The notes: generated by a model from the sequence alone, not told the origin. A stretch of 64,000 nt of DNA from Aliamphritea hakodatensis (GCF_024347195.1 NZ_AP025281.1:3782001-3846000); one strand, 5' to 3'. Positions 26,825 through 36,428 are shown, counted from the stretch's first letter. Numbers and translations are program-made.

Positions 26825-27714
26825 GGTTCATTCTGAGCGCCGTATTACTGGCGCTGCCCGTGCTCAGTTCTTCGGCCGACAACTGTCGGCCGGTTCAGCA
26901 CGCAATGGGACACAGCTGTGTCCCGTTGCAGCCACTCAGAGTCGCGGTGCTGGATACCGGCGAGCTGGACACCGCTCTGGCGCTTGGCGTTTTACCGGTT
27001 GCTGCAACCACACCCTATCAGGTGGGTAATCTGCCCGCATACCTGCCTGTTCAGGCTAACAGCATTGCCTCGCTGGGCATTGTTCAGGAACCGGATCTGG
27101 AACGCCTTTTACAGCTACAGCCGGATCTGATTCTCGGCAGCAAATTGCGCCACGGCAAAATCTATCAGCAACTCTCCGCCATCGCGCCAACAGTATTCAG
27201 TGAATCCATAGGCGCCAGCTGGATGGATAATCTGAAGCTGTTTGCCAGCGCACTGAACCGCACAGATAAAGCCACACAATGGCAGCAACAGTTTGCACAG
27301 CAATGCGACCGGGTGACCGCACTCTATGCGCGCACCGGACGTCCTCCGGTCTCAGTTGTCCGCTCCATGCAAACCCATATACGCCTGTATCTTACTGATT
27401 CCTTTATTGGCTCCATTCTGCAGCGCTGTAGCATCAGACGGCCGCCATCCCAGAACGTCTCTGGCTTTGCTGTACGGCTACGGTCCCCCGGAAAAATTAC
27501 CCAGCTGGATGCCCCCCTGATTCTGCTGAGTGAATACTCCGAAACTCAGGGATCACTCATTCAAAGCTGGCAGCAAACACCTTTCTGGAGATTACTTGAA
27601 GGTAAATTACACCCGGTGAACGACAGTTACTGGATGCTGGGCATCGGCCCGATCGCGGCAAAAAACGTTCTCAATGACCTTCAGAACATTCTGGAAACCT
27701 ATGCAGTTAACTGA
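26818..27714 (+). CDS. Ferric-siderophore ABC importer, periplasmic binding protein
   Basis: 298 residues. Sec signal about 1-20, then a FecB/FhuD-like fold: RVAVLDTGELDTALALGVLPVAATT, EPDLERLLQLQPDLILGS and a C-terminal segment GIGPIAAKNVLNDL. The ATG overlaps the receptor stop, so translation is coupled. It carries substrate from the receptor to the two permeases that follow. Confidence 0.9.
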   Translation: MVRFILSAVLLALPVLSSSADNCRPVQHAMGHSCVPLQPLRVAVLDTGELDTALALGVLPVAATTPYQVGNLPAYLPVQANSIASLGIVQEPDLERLLQLQPDLILGSKLRHGKIYQQLSAIAPTVFSESIGASWMDNLKLFASALNRTDKATQWQQQFAQQCDRVTALYARTGRPPVSVVRSMQTHIRLYLTDSFIGSILQRCSIRRPPSQNVSGFAVRLRSPGKITQLDAPLILLSEYSETQGSLIQSWQQTPFWRLLEGKLHPVNDSYWMLGIGPIAAKNVLNDLQNILETYAVN

Positions 27715-28708
27715 AAAACACCTGCCGGTTCGGCTGATAACCGGCATCGCCATTGCGCTGGCTCTGCTACCGGCAGCATTAGTTACCGGTGACAGCGGCC
27801 CCACACCGGAGCAGTTATGGCAGTGGCTGCTGCCTTCAGGAAATGCCGATCCGGTGGCCACTCTGATCATTACCGAATTACGCATACCGCGTCTTCAGAC
27901 AGCTATCCTGACCGGGGCTGCGCTCGGCTGCGCCGGCTGTCTGCTGCAACGCCTGACACGCAATTCACTGGCCAGCCCCGGCCTGATAGGGCTCAATCAG
28001 GGGGCCGCGCTGGCGTTGGCACTCCTGCTGATTTCACCGCTACCGTTCAGCCCGGTGCTGAGTTTCATTGCCGCATTTTCAGGTGCCACGCTGGCAATGC
28101 TGGCAGTCTTTGTCATTGTCCGGCTGGCAACCGGTGCCCTGGCAACCGACAGCCTTTTATTGTTTGGCGCCCTGATCAGCACGTTATTCGCCGCGCTGAC
28201 CAGCCTGGCGCTCATACTTGATCAGCACGCACTGGATGCGATCCGTTTCTGGCTGGCCGGATCACTCTCAGGGGTTAACCCACAAACCCTTCCCTGGCTG
28301 GCTGCTCAGGTTATCGCGGGCATCCTGCTGGCGTTCAGCCTGTGCCGGCCATTACAGCTGTTAGAAACCGGGCAGGAAACCGCCCGGGGGCTGGGAGCCA
28401 ATCCCACCCACATTCTGCTGCTGGTCAGTGCCACCGTCCTCCTGCTGACCGCAGCGGCTGTCGCGGTATGCGGTCCGATAATGTTTATCGGCCTTGTCGT
28501 GCCACATCTGGCCCGGCTCTGGCTGTCAGAACAACTGAGCTGGCATCTCACCGGCAGTATCGTACTGGGAGCTCTGCTGCTGTTACTTGCCGATACCGGC
28601 GTGCAATGGCTGGATGCCAGTGACCGCTTACCGCCAAGCACCGTTCTGGCAGCGGTTGGCGTGCCATGGTTTATCTGGCAAATCCGGCAAAAGTACCGGG
28701 TATCATAA
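27701..28708 (+). CDS. Ferric-siderophore ABC importer, FecCD-type permease 1
   Basis: 335 residues, about nine membrane segments. Family signatures RIPRLQTAILTGAALG, NSLASPGLIGLNQGAALAL and GPIMFIGLVVPHLAR are present. The ATG at 27701 overlaps the binding-protein gene by 14 bases; an upstream in-frame start is not needed by alignment. It forms a heterodimer with the next permease. Confidence 0.92.
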   Translation: MQLTEKHLPVRLITGIAIALALLPAALVTGDSGPTPEQLWQWLLPSGNADPVATLIITELRIPRLQTAILTGAALGCAGCLLQRLTRNSLASPGLIGLNQGAALALALLLISPLPFSPVLSFIAAFSGATLAMLAVFVIVRLATGALATDSLLLFGALISTLFAALTSLALILDQHALDAIRFWLAGSLSGVNPQTLPWLAAQVIAGILLAFSLCRPLQLLETGQETARGLGANPTHILLLVSATVLLLTAAAVAVCGPIMFIGLVVPHLARLWLSEQLSWHLTGSIVLGALLLLLADTGVQWLDASDRLPPSTVLAAVGVPWFIWQIRQKYRVS

Positions 28709-29676
28709 TGACTGTCGTAACACGTTCACCTTATCTGATACTCCTGCCGGCGGTAACGGTTCTGTGTTTACTGAACGGGAGTAACTCATCCTGGCAAATG
28801 CTGACCGACACCCTGCAATGGGACATATTCAGCCAGACAGTGCTGGAGCTGCGTCTCCCCCGGGTACTGGTTGCGGCTCTGGTCGGCGCGGGTCTGGGCA
28901 TTGCAGGGCTGCTTTTACAAACCGTTTCCGGTAATCAGCTGGCTGATCCGGGCATTATTGGCATCAATCAGGGGGCAGCACTGGCCGTCATCAGTACTGT
29001 CATCTGGCAACCGCAAGTGAACGGACTCTTACTGCCCCTGACCGGACTGGGCGGCGGTGTGTTAACCGCGCTCACCCTGTGGTGGCTGTGCCGCGGTATG
29101 GCTCCCATTGCCCTGATTCTGACGGGCATAGGATTAAGCACCCTGCTGAGTGCTCTGACGGGCTGCCTGCTGGTATTCACAGAAACCCAGCGTCTGGCCA
29201 CGGTCATGACCTGGCTGGCTGGCAGCTTCAGCAGCACCGATGCTCAGACCCTGTCGGTCAGTTTTTTCTGGAGCCTCCTGCTGCTGCCTGTGGCCTATAT
29301 AATCTGCCGTCAGATCACTCCGATGTTACTCGACAATGACAGCGCCCGAATGCTGGGCAGCAGAACCCCTTTTATAGAAGGCGCGGCATTGCTGACTGCC
29401 TGTGCCCTTTGTGCCATTGCCGTGGCTGCTGCCGGCACACTGAGCTTCGCAGGCCTGCTGGCCCCGCATATTGCCCGAAAACTCCACCCTCCCCAGCCGG
29501 CAAAACTGGCACTGCCAACCCTCTGCTACGGTGCGGTACTGACCATGCTTGCCGATACGCTCGGCCGAACCCTGTTCGCGCCGGTACAGATACCGGCGGG
29601 TCTTATGCTGGCACTGGGTGGCGTCCCTGTTTTTATTCTGATCCTGCTGTGGCAGCAACGTATCCTGAGACACTGA
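28708..29676 (+). CDS. Ferric-siderophore ABC importer, FecCD-type permease 2
   Basis: 322 residues from the ATG of a TAATG overlap with permease 1. Signatures RLPRVLVAALVGAGLG, NQLADPGIIGINQGAALAV and GTLSFAGLLAPHIAR are clear, and about nine membrane segments are visible. A longer frame to 28666 is rejected because of the overlap start. Confidence 0.92.
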   Translation: MTVVTRSPYLILLPAVTVLCLLNGSNSSWQMLTDTLQWDIFSQTVLELRLPRVLVAALVGAGLGIAGLLLQTVSGNQLADPGIIGINQGAALAVISTVIWQPQVNGLLLPLTGLGGGVLTALTLWWLCRGMAPIALILTGIGLSTLLSALTGCLLVFTETQRLATVMTWLAGSFSSTDAQTLSVSFFWSLLLLPVAYIICRQITPMLLDNDSARMLGSRTPFIEGAALLTACALCAIAVAAAGTLSFAGLLAPHIARKLHPPQPAKLALPTLCYGAVLTMLADTLGRTLFAPVQIPAGLMLALGGVPVFILILLWQQRILRH

Positions 29677-29680
29677 ATCC

Positions 29681-30487
29681 ATGACTGAAACCGCCATCCG
29701 CAGCAACTGTCTGCGAGCAGGCTACAGCCAAACAACACTGATTAACGAATCACAGATCCGGATACCAAAAGGACAGATAACGGTATTGCTGGGCGCCAAC
29801 GGCTGCGGTAAATCGACCCTGCTGCGTACCCTTGCCGGCCTGCACCCGAAACAAGCCGGTGAGATATGGATAGGCAACCAGACACTGGAGTCAATTCCGC
29901 TAAAACAACTTGCTCAGATGATGGCATTTTTGCCACAGCACCCTGCCGCGCCGGAGACACTCACCGTCAGCGAACTGGTTATGCTTGGCCGGTACCCGTA
30001 CCGGCGGAGTTTTCTGCCGCCGACAGAAGCTGATAAGCAAGCTGTCCTTAAAGCACTGGCTGATACCGATCTGGAAGTATTGGCAGACAGATCTCTGGGC
30101 AGTCTGTCCGGTGGCCAGCGCCAACGGGCGTGGCTGGCGATGGTGCTGGCTCAGGATACAGATATCCTCATGCTGGATGAACCCACCAGCTATCTGGACC
30201 TGAGCCATCAGTATGAGCTGCTTAACCTGATCAGAAAACTCAACAGACACCATCGGAAAACCATCCTTGTGGTGCTCCATGAGCTTAATCAGGCATTCGA
30301 ATTTGCCGATCAGCTGATTTTCATGAAAGCCGGTAAAATCATCGCTCAGGGCAGCCCGGGTGAAACCGTTTCAGAAGCACTGATCAGCCGGACATTTAAC
30401 CTTCGCTGTCAGATACACCCCCACCCGGAAGCAGGCTGTCCGCTGATCATTCCGCTTGAAGGGAAATATGCTGATAACCGTCCCTGA
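29681..30487 (+). CDS. Ferric-siderophore ABC importer, ATP-binding protein (FecE/FhuC-like)
   Basis: 268 residues. Walker A LLGANGCGKSTLL, Q-loop AFLPQHPAAPE, signature LSGGQRQRAWLAMVLAQ, Walker B ILMLDEPTSYLDL and switch His (VVLHELNQ). It is the last gene of the receptor-importer operon. Only a weak dyad TCCCTG/CAGGGA (30481-30506) without a T run lies in the convergent gap, so no clear terminator is seen. Confidence 0.94.
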   Translation: MTETAIRSNCLRAGYSQTTLINESQIRIPKGQITVLLGANGCGKSTLLRTLAGLHPKQAGEIWIGNQTLESIPLKQLAQMMAFLPQHPAAPETLTVSELVMLGRYPYRRSFLPPTEADKQAVLKALADTDLEVLADRSLGSLSGGQRQRAWLAMVLAQDTDILMLDEPTSYLDLSHQYELLNLIRKLNRHHRKTILVVLHELNQAFEFADQLIFMKAGKIIAQGSPGETVSEALISRTFNLRCQIHPHPEAGCPLIIPLEGKYADNRP

Positions 30488-30497
30488 AGCATGACGG

Positions 30498-31397
30498 CTA
30501 CAGGGACACAAAGATCAGGCCGATCAGCATCATGCTGACCCCCTGCATGCGGCTGATGCTGACGGACTCTTTCAGCCACAGGATACCAATGGCCACCCCG
30601 ATAGGAATGCTCAGCTGGCGCAGCGCCACCACGTAACTGACTTCGGTCACCATCGACATACTGATAAGGACCAGCAGATAGGTGCCGACAATGAACAGCC
30701 CGGTGAGGGCCACTGAGCGAACAGCCCCCGGACGGTTAAACACCGTCCCGAACAAGGATTCTTTAAACAGGAGCAAAGACACCGGCAACATACAGAGCAC
30801 AATTCCACCGGCCTGCACCACCGCAAAAGCACTGCCCGCCTGGAACGCCGTAAAGCCTTCTTCACGCATCAGGTGAACGGCTGCACTGTCGGTAAATGAA
30901 TACCCCGCTGTGCCTAATGCCGCAACAATAGCCCAGCCTACCGCCGGCGTCATATAGGCCCGCAGGTGCCATTCCCGCCAGCGCCGCACCGGCAGCACCA
31001 TCGCCCCGGCAAAGATCAGCAGCATGGCAGCGATATCTTCAATAGATAACAGGCTGTGTCCGTAAGCGCCAAGCACCAGCAGAGGGACAATCAGCACCGG
31101 TAACGCCCGGGCCAGCGGATAGACAATGCTCAGGTCGCCCCCCTGATAGGCTTTCGCCAGCCCCACCAGATACACCGTCTGGCAAATACCTGAGGCCAGA
31201 ATCAGCCACCAGAATTTTGCCGGCATTGCCACCACATCCCGCCAGACCTCCAGCAGAAAGGGGCTGAAAATAAGCATTCCAAAGGCGGTTGCCCACATAT
31301 AAAACGAAATACTGGTGCCGGATTTTTTACCCATAGAGTTCCAGCCGGCATGTAATAACGTCGAGATCAGAATCAGACCGATGGCCATGGCGCTCAA
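30498..31397 (-). CDS. DMT-superfamily (EamA) transporter
   Basis: 299 residues, ten predicted membrane segments in two EamA repeats. A TTG start at 31397 has GGGAG at a good distance inside the end of phnX; ATG 31388 is the alternative. It overlaps the phnX stop by 4 bases, so it is translated with it. Families of this type export or import small metabolites. Its place in the phnX unit suggests a phosphonate, amine or acetaldehyde-related compound, but substrate and direction are unknown. Confidence 0.85.
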   Translation of the reverse strand: MSAMAIGLILISTLLHAGWNSMGKKSGTSISFYMWATAFGMLIFSPFLLEVWRDVVAMPAKFWWLILASGICQTVYLVGLAKAYQGGDLSIVYPLARALPVLIVPLLVLGAYGHSLLSIEDIAAMLLIFAGAMVLPVRRWREWHLRAYMTPAVGWAIVAALGTAGYSFTDSAAVHLMREEGFTAFQAGSAFAVVQAGGIVLCMLPVSLLLFKESLFGTVFNRPGAVRSVALTGLFIVGTYLLVLISMSMVTEVSYVVALRQLSIPIGVAIGILWLKESVSISRMQGVSMMLIGLIFVSL

Positions 31398-32221
31398 GGC
31401 TGTTCTCCCGACGCCAGACGGCGGCTGATATCTTCAAGGCAGGTCACCGCATCGGCGATGGTATCCACCACATAATGGGCGCCACCTCTGTGGAATTTTT
31501 CGCAGGCCGGCTGACGGTACACTTCCTGTTCATCCGCCGTCAGAGCCTGCCATGCTTCAAGGCTCAGCCCCACTTCATTGCCGCTGCAGGCCAGCGCAAT
31601 GGTCCACATACCGGCATTCAGGCCTTCTTCGATGCCCGGCTGGGTATCATCAATTTTGACGCAGGCGGCCAGATTCTTAACCCCCAGTTCCATGACGTTA
31701 AGCAGGCTCATATAGGGATAGGGCCGGCCTTTGCTGACCTGTGTGGCACACACCATACTTTCCGGACGGTAGCCCTGCTTCGCAGCGCGCTCCAACAGCC
31801 CCGCCACCATAGACTCTGCGTAACCGGTGTTGGCACCGATGCGGATATCCCGCCGCTTCGCCCATGCAAGCAACTCAGTAACGCCGGGAATCAGGTCTGA
31901 AGCTGCGGCAATGGCTTCAATCTGCAGCGGCACGAAATCGTCGAACATCGCATCGATATCATGGCTGTCCGGCAGTTTACCGAATTGCACCTTCCAGGCC
32001 TCACGGATACGGGACAACTCACACAGCTGACGGATATGTTCCCGCTTCTCAGTCCCCATTGGCCCCCGTGCTTCCGCTTCGCTCAGTTCAATACCACGGC
32101 TGGCAAATAAACGCTGAAAACCTTCAATCGGTGCCCGTGAGCCAAAATCGACAGTGGTGCCTGCCCAGTCCATAATAATGGCCTGAACCGGTCCGGTATA
32201 CTGGCGGGAATAACGGTACAT
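31394..32221 (-). CDS. phnX: Phosphonoacetaldehyde hydrolase
   Basis: 275 residues. It cleaves phosphonoacetaldehyde to acetaldehyde and phosphate through a Schiff base. Nucleophile Asp18 lies in IIMDWAGTTVDFG, the Schiff-base Lys59 in GPMGTEKREHIRQL, and the C-terminal Mg motif in VKIDDTQPGIEEG. ATG 32221 has GAGG five bases upstream; the frame to 32251 starts with TTG and is not preferred. A PhnR-type palindrome lies in its promoter. PhnW, which would make its substrate from AEP, is not in the window. Confidence 0.95.
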   Translation of the reverse strand: MYRYSRQYTGPVQAIIMDWAGTTVDFGSRAPIEGFQRLFASRGIELSEAEARGPMGTEKREHIRQLCELSRIREAWKVQFGKLPDSHDIDAMFDDFVPLQIEAIAAASDLIPGVTELLAWAKRRDIRIGANTGYAESMVAGLLERAAKQGYRPESMVCATQVSKGRPYPYMSLLNVMELGVKNLAACVKIDDTQPGIEEGLNAGMWTIALACSGNEVGLSLEAWQALTADEQEVYRQPACEKFHRGGAHYVVDTIADAVTCLEDISRRLASGEQP

Positions 32222-32304
32222 ACTCACCTCAACAGGCCCGATGCGGCCCAATACGTGTGGGATTAGTGAAGCAGAAATTATACAGGAAGGATATAACGGA
32301 GCAA

Positions 32305-32320
32305 TCTGGTATAGACCAGA
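32305..32320 (-). promoter_or_regulatory. Operator 1 (PhnR-type palindrome) before phnX
   Basis: TCTGGT-ATAG-ACCAGA, 84 bases before phnX. The same core stands before the AEP transporter and the phnZ/phnY operon. On the minus strand it overlaps a possible extended -10 (TGGTATAGA) with TTGATC 18 bases upstream as -35, so binding there would block the promoter. No Pho box is seen here. Confidence 0.7.
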
Positions 32321-32337
32321 AAACAGGAAGCCAGATC

Positions 32338-32384
32338 AAAAAAATCCGGTACTTAAGTCGATGCGTCATGACCCAGGTACCGGA
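32338..32384 (-). terminator. Terminator of the AEP transporter operon
   Basis: Minus strand TCCGGTAC...GTACCGGA (8-base stem, 24-base loop) followed by seven T, just after the permease stop and upstream of the phnX promoter. Confidence 0.75.
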
Positions 32385-32399
32385 CAGGCAAAACACATT

Positions 32400-34091
32400 T
32401 TAAGCGTAGCGCCAGCGCTGGCTGCGGGACAGCAGCTCCTTACTGATAAACCAGTGGCAGCTTTTTATCCCCAGCGCAGTAAACATCAGTAATACGGCCA
32501 TTGCCGCTGCCGGTGCTGTATCCCCCGCTTCATCCATATTAATCACCGCCACCGAGGCCAGCGTGGTCTCTGCGGAATACAAAAACACCACCGCCGACAC
32601 TGTGGTCATGGCATTCACAAACAGATACACCGAAATATCCAGCACTGCAGGCAGACATAACGGCAGGGTTACCCGGCGGAACGTGGTGTAAAAAGGCACT
32701 TTCAGCGAGGCGGATACCGATTCAAACTCACCGTCAATCTGCTTCAGGCTGGTACTGGCCGTGAGGTGGCACACGGTGTAGAAATGCACCAGTGTATTGA
32801 GCACCAGAATCGCCAGTGTGCCGTACATAAAGTTCAGCGGATTAGTCGGCGAATTAAAAAAGAATATATACGACAATCCCAGCACCATGCCCGGTACAGC
32901 CATGGGCAGCATCGCCAGAAACTGCATGGTTTTGCGTAACAGGGGTAAGGCTTTAATTTTCTCGTTCAGATACGCCAGCATGAAGATGACTGCCGTGCCG
33001 GTAATCGCCACCCAGAACGCCATCCGCAGGGAATTAAAGTATGACTCCCAGCCCCCGCCATCCATCATATCGAACTGATAATTATCCAGTGACAGGGTCA
33101 GATTGTACGGCCAGAATGTAATCAGTGATGCGTATATTGCCATGCCAATCACCAGCAGGAGAAATGCCGCGATAGCACCACAGAACAGCATCAGCAGCCT
33201 GTCCCTTAACGGCTGAGACTCTGGCTGAATAGCGACGGCACGGGCGCTTACCTGCGCGGTCTGGCGTTTCTGCACCCGGCGTTCAATCCAGAATGACAGA
33301 ATGGCCGGCAACAGCAGAATCATGCTGACCACCGCCCCCATCTGGAAATTCTGCTGGCCCACCACCTGCTTATAGATATCCGTTGCCAGCACGTTGTACT
33401 GGCCACCGATGACCTTGGCGACACCAAAATCGGTAATTGCCAGGGTGAAACAGACAAATACGGTATTCACCAGCCCGTACCGCACACCGGGTAAAGTGAT
33501 GGTCAGAAAGACCCGCCAGCCCGGTGTTTTCAGTGCTTTGGCCGCTTCGTACAGGCGGGCATCACTGTTCGACAGCGCGGTGATCAGAATCATCAGGGCA
33601 TGGGGAAAGATCCAGAAACATAACCCCATGACGATACCCACCGGGCCATAGATGGAATCTACCGGCAACCAGTCTTTAAGAATGCCCTGATTACCAAACA
33701 GATAGATCATGCTCAGGGCGGGTAGCAGTGAAGGGGCAAATAACGGCAGGCTGCTGATCAGCCGGAAACCTTTTTTACCGGCCATTCCGCTGCGGGTCAG
33801 CGCATAGGCAGTCACAAAGGCACAGGTCACCACGATTACTGTGGTCCAGCAGGCAATGATCAGCGAGTTAATGATCGAGCCAAACAACGCCGGATTGGTG
33901 AAATACTCCGCGTAGTTCGCCAGTCCAATGTAATTACCGGCCTGATCCTGCAAGCTCTTCAGCAACATGGTGCTCAGCGGCGCCAGTAAACCGAGAATCA
34001 GAAACACTACACCCAGCAACAGCAAAGCCCTTTGGACGAACGCTTCAGTATTCCAGACAGGCACTAACCGGCGGGCAGCAATGGTACTCAT
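32400..34091 (-). CDS. AEP ABC importer, double-length permease
   Basis: 563 residues: two fused BPD-type permease halves with about twelve membrane segments and two EAA loops (DARLYEAAKALKTPGWRVF and DGEFESVSASLKVPFYTTF). This matches the fused permease of the second AEP transporter type (PhnU2/AepW-like). The ATG overlaps the ATPase stop (ATGA). It is the last gene of binding protein-ATPase-permease. Confidence 0.9.
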   Translation of the reverse strand: MSTIAARRLVPVWNTEAFVQRALLLLGVVFLILGLLAPLSTMLLKSLQDQAGNYIGLANYAEYFTNPALFGSIINSLIIACWTTVIVVTCAFVTAYALTRSGMAGKKGFRLISSLPLFAPSLLPALSMIYLFGNQGILKDWLPVDSIYGPVGIVMGLCFWIFPHALMILITALSNSDARLYEAAKALKTPGWRVFLTITLPGVRYGLVNTVFVCFTLAITDFGVAKVIGGQYNVLATDIYKQVVGQQNFQMGAVVSMILLLPAILSFWIERRVQKRQTAQVSARAVAIQPESQPLRDRLLMLFCGAIAAFLLLVIGMAIYASLITFWPYNLTLSLDNYQFDMMDGGGWESYFNSLRMAFWVAITGTAVIFMLAYLNEKIKALPLLRKTMQFLAMLPMAVPGMVLGLSYIFFFNSPTNPLNFMYGTLAILVLNTLVHFYTVCHLTASTSLKQIDGEFESVSASLKVPFYTTFRRVTLPLCLPAVLDISVYLFVNAMTTVSAVVFLYSAETTLASVAVINMDEAGDTAPAAAMAVLLMFTALGIKSCHWFISKELLSRSQRWRYA

Positions 34092-35272
34092 GCCTGCGCC
34101 TCCATCACGCTGTCGATTATGTCATCCAGTACCGGTTCATGACTGGCAGCAGGCTGTGGCTGACGGATGCTGACCCGGGGTGGTTCAGCCGTCGGAGGTT
34201 CAGGATAAAAATGCAGATTGTCCGCTTCAATTGCCATTTGCAGGCGTTCACCCACGGCGGGGGTATGTAAGGCGTGTTGCTGTACCGGCATATCCACTTC
34301 AATGTCGGTATCCCGGGCGATGGTCACCACCAGCCGCACAAAGGCCCCCATAAAGTTCACCTGGGTAACATCCCCCTGTAACAACAGCGTATCGGCTTTG
34401 ACTTCTTCAGGGCCCTGTAACACGCGGATCATTTCCGGACGGAAACCCAGTAAGCCCTCTTCCACGTTCTGATCAAGCATCAGCGGCAGAGACAGTTCCG
34501 TATCACCGATCAGCAGGTTATGCCCTTCCAGTACCCGGCCCGGCAGCAGATTCATACTGCCAATAAAACGTGCTACGAAGGCAGTGGCCGGGTGCCGGTA
34601 TATGTCTTCCGGCGTGCCAACCTGTGCAATAGTGCCGTGATCCATCACCACGATACGGTCAGCCATGGTCAGGGCTTCATCCTGGTCATGGGTGACCATG
34701 ATGGTGGTAATGCCCAGCGCCCGCTGCAATTCACAGATTTCTTTACGCAGGTGCAACCGTACCCGGGCATCCAGCGCCGACAGAGGCTCATCCAGCAATA
34801 ACAGCCCCGGCTGAATCGCCAGCGCCCGCGCCAGTGCAACCCGTTGCTGCTGACCGCCGGATAGCTGCCCCGGATATTTCTCGCCAATGCCCGGCAGATC
34901 AATCTGTTCCAGCAGGTCGTTCACCCGCGCTGTGCGGTTCTGCCGGCTGAGTTTGTTATTCACCAGACCATAGGCAATGTTATCGCTGACGGTCAGGTTC
35001 GGAAATAATGCGTAGGACTGAAACACAATGCCGAAGTCACGCTGCTGAGGTGGCAGGGAAGTAATATCTTTACCCGCCTGAACAATGTTCCCCTGCTGCG
35101 CCTGCTCCAGACCGGCGATGGTCCGCAACAATGTGGTTTTGCCACAACCGGACGGCCCGAGAAAGCAGACAAATTCCCCTTCCTTAATCTCTAACGAGAT
35201 ATCCTGCAGGGCGATGAATTCGCCAAAGCGCTTTTCCAGTTGATGAATGTTTAAATACGGGGCAGCAGACAT
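34088..35272 (-). CDS. AEP ABC importer, ATP-binding protein
   Basis: 394 residues from ATG 35272 (GGAG eight bases upstream; the frame to 35296 opens with GTG). Walker A GPSGCGKTTLLR, signature LSGGQQQRVALARALA, Walker B LLLLDEPLSALD, switch His region VTHDQDEALTMADR, and a C-terminal TOBE-like regulatory region (about 245-365). It is the PhnT2/AepV type by context. Confidence 0.92.
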   Translation of the reverse strand: MSAAPYLNIHQLEKRFGEFIALQDISLEIKEGEFVCFLGPSGCGKTTLLRTIAGLEQAQQGNIVQAGKDITSLPPQQRDFGIVFQSYALFPNLTVSDNIAYGLVNNKLSRQNRTARVNDLLEQIDLPGIGEKYPGQLSGGQQQRVALARALAIQPGLLLLDEPLSALDARVRLHLRKEICELQRALGITTIMVTHDQDEALTMADRIVVMDHGTIAQVGTPEDIYRHPATAFVARFIGSMNLLPGRVLEGHNLLIGDTELSLPLMLDQNVEEGLLGFRPEMIRVLQGPEEVKADTLLLQGDVTQVNFMGAFVRLVVTIARDTDIEVDMPVQQHALHTPAVGERLQMAIEADNLHFYPEPPTAEPPRVSIRQPQPAASHEPVLDDIIDSVMEAQA

Positions 35273-35354
35273 GTGTCTCACTCCAGTTTCAGTCACCTGC
35301 TGACATCCTGTCTCAGGCGGCCTGGCTAATTCTTAAAACGGCGTCTAAATAAAA

Positions 35355-35386
35355 GAAAGCGGCAGACGGAAAGACCTGCCGCTTTT
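35355..35386 (-). terminator. Attenuating hairpin between binding-protein and ATPase genes
   Basis: GAAAGCGGCAG/CTGCCGCTTTTC, 11-base stem with a 10-base loop, followed on the minus strand by TTTTATTT. It probably lowers expression of the membrane parts relative to the binding protein. Confidence 0.75.
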
Positions 35387-35402
35387 CAGTACGGAACCTG
35401 GC

Positions 35403-36428
35403 TTACTTCTTAGGTTCGCTCTTGCTGTCGTAACGCTGTTGCCACTCTTTCAGGATGCGTGCGCGGTTGACAGCAGACCACTGGAAATCGTTGCTGATCA
35501 TGCGGTCAGCAATATCGGCCGGGTAGTTTTTGATTGGCTTGGCAACGCCTGGCATAGCAACCACAGCGTAGCTTTCGTTATACAACTCGTTTGCCGGACG
35601 GGTAACCGCCCAGTCCATCAGGGTTTTAGCAGCGTTCAGCTTGTCAGTGCCTTTAACAATCGCCGCGGCTTCCATGTCCCAGCCCAGTCCTTCAGTCGGA
35701 AAAATCACATCAATCGGCGCGCCTTTGTTTACCAGCTTGGCACCGCGGTAAGCGAAGGAAATACCAATGGCCGTCTCGCCGGCAGCCGCCAGCTTACAAG
35801 GCTTGGAACCGGAGTGGGTGTAACGGTCGATGTTGGTGTGTAACTTGTCCATGAAGGCCCAGCCCTGCTCTTCACCGAAGCTTTGCAGCCAGCTGGATAC
35901 GTCCAGGAAGCCGGTACCGGAAGAGTTCGGATTTGGCATGATCACATGGCCTTTATATTCCGGCCGGGTAAGATCCTGCCAACTGGCAGGCTTAGGCAGG
36001 TTCAGCTTCTCAGCTTCAACCGTGTTGTAACAGATAGAAGCAACCCAGGCGTCCATCCCCACCCATGAAGGTGTCGCATCGGCATCAACAAACTTCTTGC
36101 TCAGTTTTTCAACGCCGGCAGGCTTATAGCTCTGCAGCATCCCCTGATCTTTCAGCACCAGCAGGCTGGTCGCCGCCAGACCCAGTACCACGTCGGCCTG
36201 TGGGTTTTCTTTTTCAGCCAGCAAACGGGCGGTGATAATACCGGTGGAATCGCGCACCCAGCGGATCTTCACCTCCGGGTTATTTTTCTCAAAGGCTTTG
36301 GCATAGCTTTTCAGCTGATCGGCTTCCAGTGCCGTATATACAGTCAGATCGGTTTGTGCCTGAGCCTGCAGTGCAGCGCCCATTCCCAGTGCAGCCGCCA
36401 ATACACGGACTTTCGCCATCAGTTTCAT
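35403..36428 (-). CDS. AEP ABC importer, periplasmic binding protein
   Basis: 341 residues from ATG 36428, with AGGA seven bases upstream; the frame to 36449 opens with GTG. A Sec signal (LAAALGMGAALQAQA) is followed by an iron-binding-protein-like fold: LTVYTALEADQLKSYAKAF, RLLAEKENPQADVVLGLAA, MPNPNSSGTGFLDV and AAGETAIGISFAYRG. These are features of the PhnS2/AepX group. It is the first gene of the transporter operon, behind a Pho box and a PhnR-type operator. Confidence 0.92.
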   Translation of the reverse strand: MKLMAKVRVLAAALGMGAALQAQAQTDLTVYTALEADQLKSYAKAFEKNNPEVKIRWVRDSTGIITARLLAEKENPQADVVLGLAATSLLVLKDQGMLQSYKPAGVEKLSKKFVDADATPSWVGMDAWVASICYNTVEAEKLNLPKPASWQDLTRPEYKGHVIMPNPNSSGTGFLDVSSWLQSFGEEQGWAFMDKLHTNIDRYTHSGSKPCKLAAAGETAIGISFAYRGAKLVNKGAPIDVIFPTEGLGWDMEAAAIVKGTDKLNAAKTLMDWAVTRPANELYNESYAVVAMPGVAKPIKNYPADIADRMISNDFQWSAVNRARILKEWQQRYDSKSEPKK

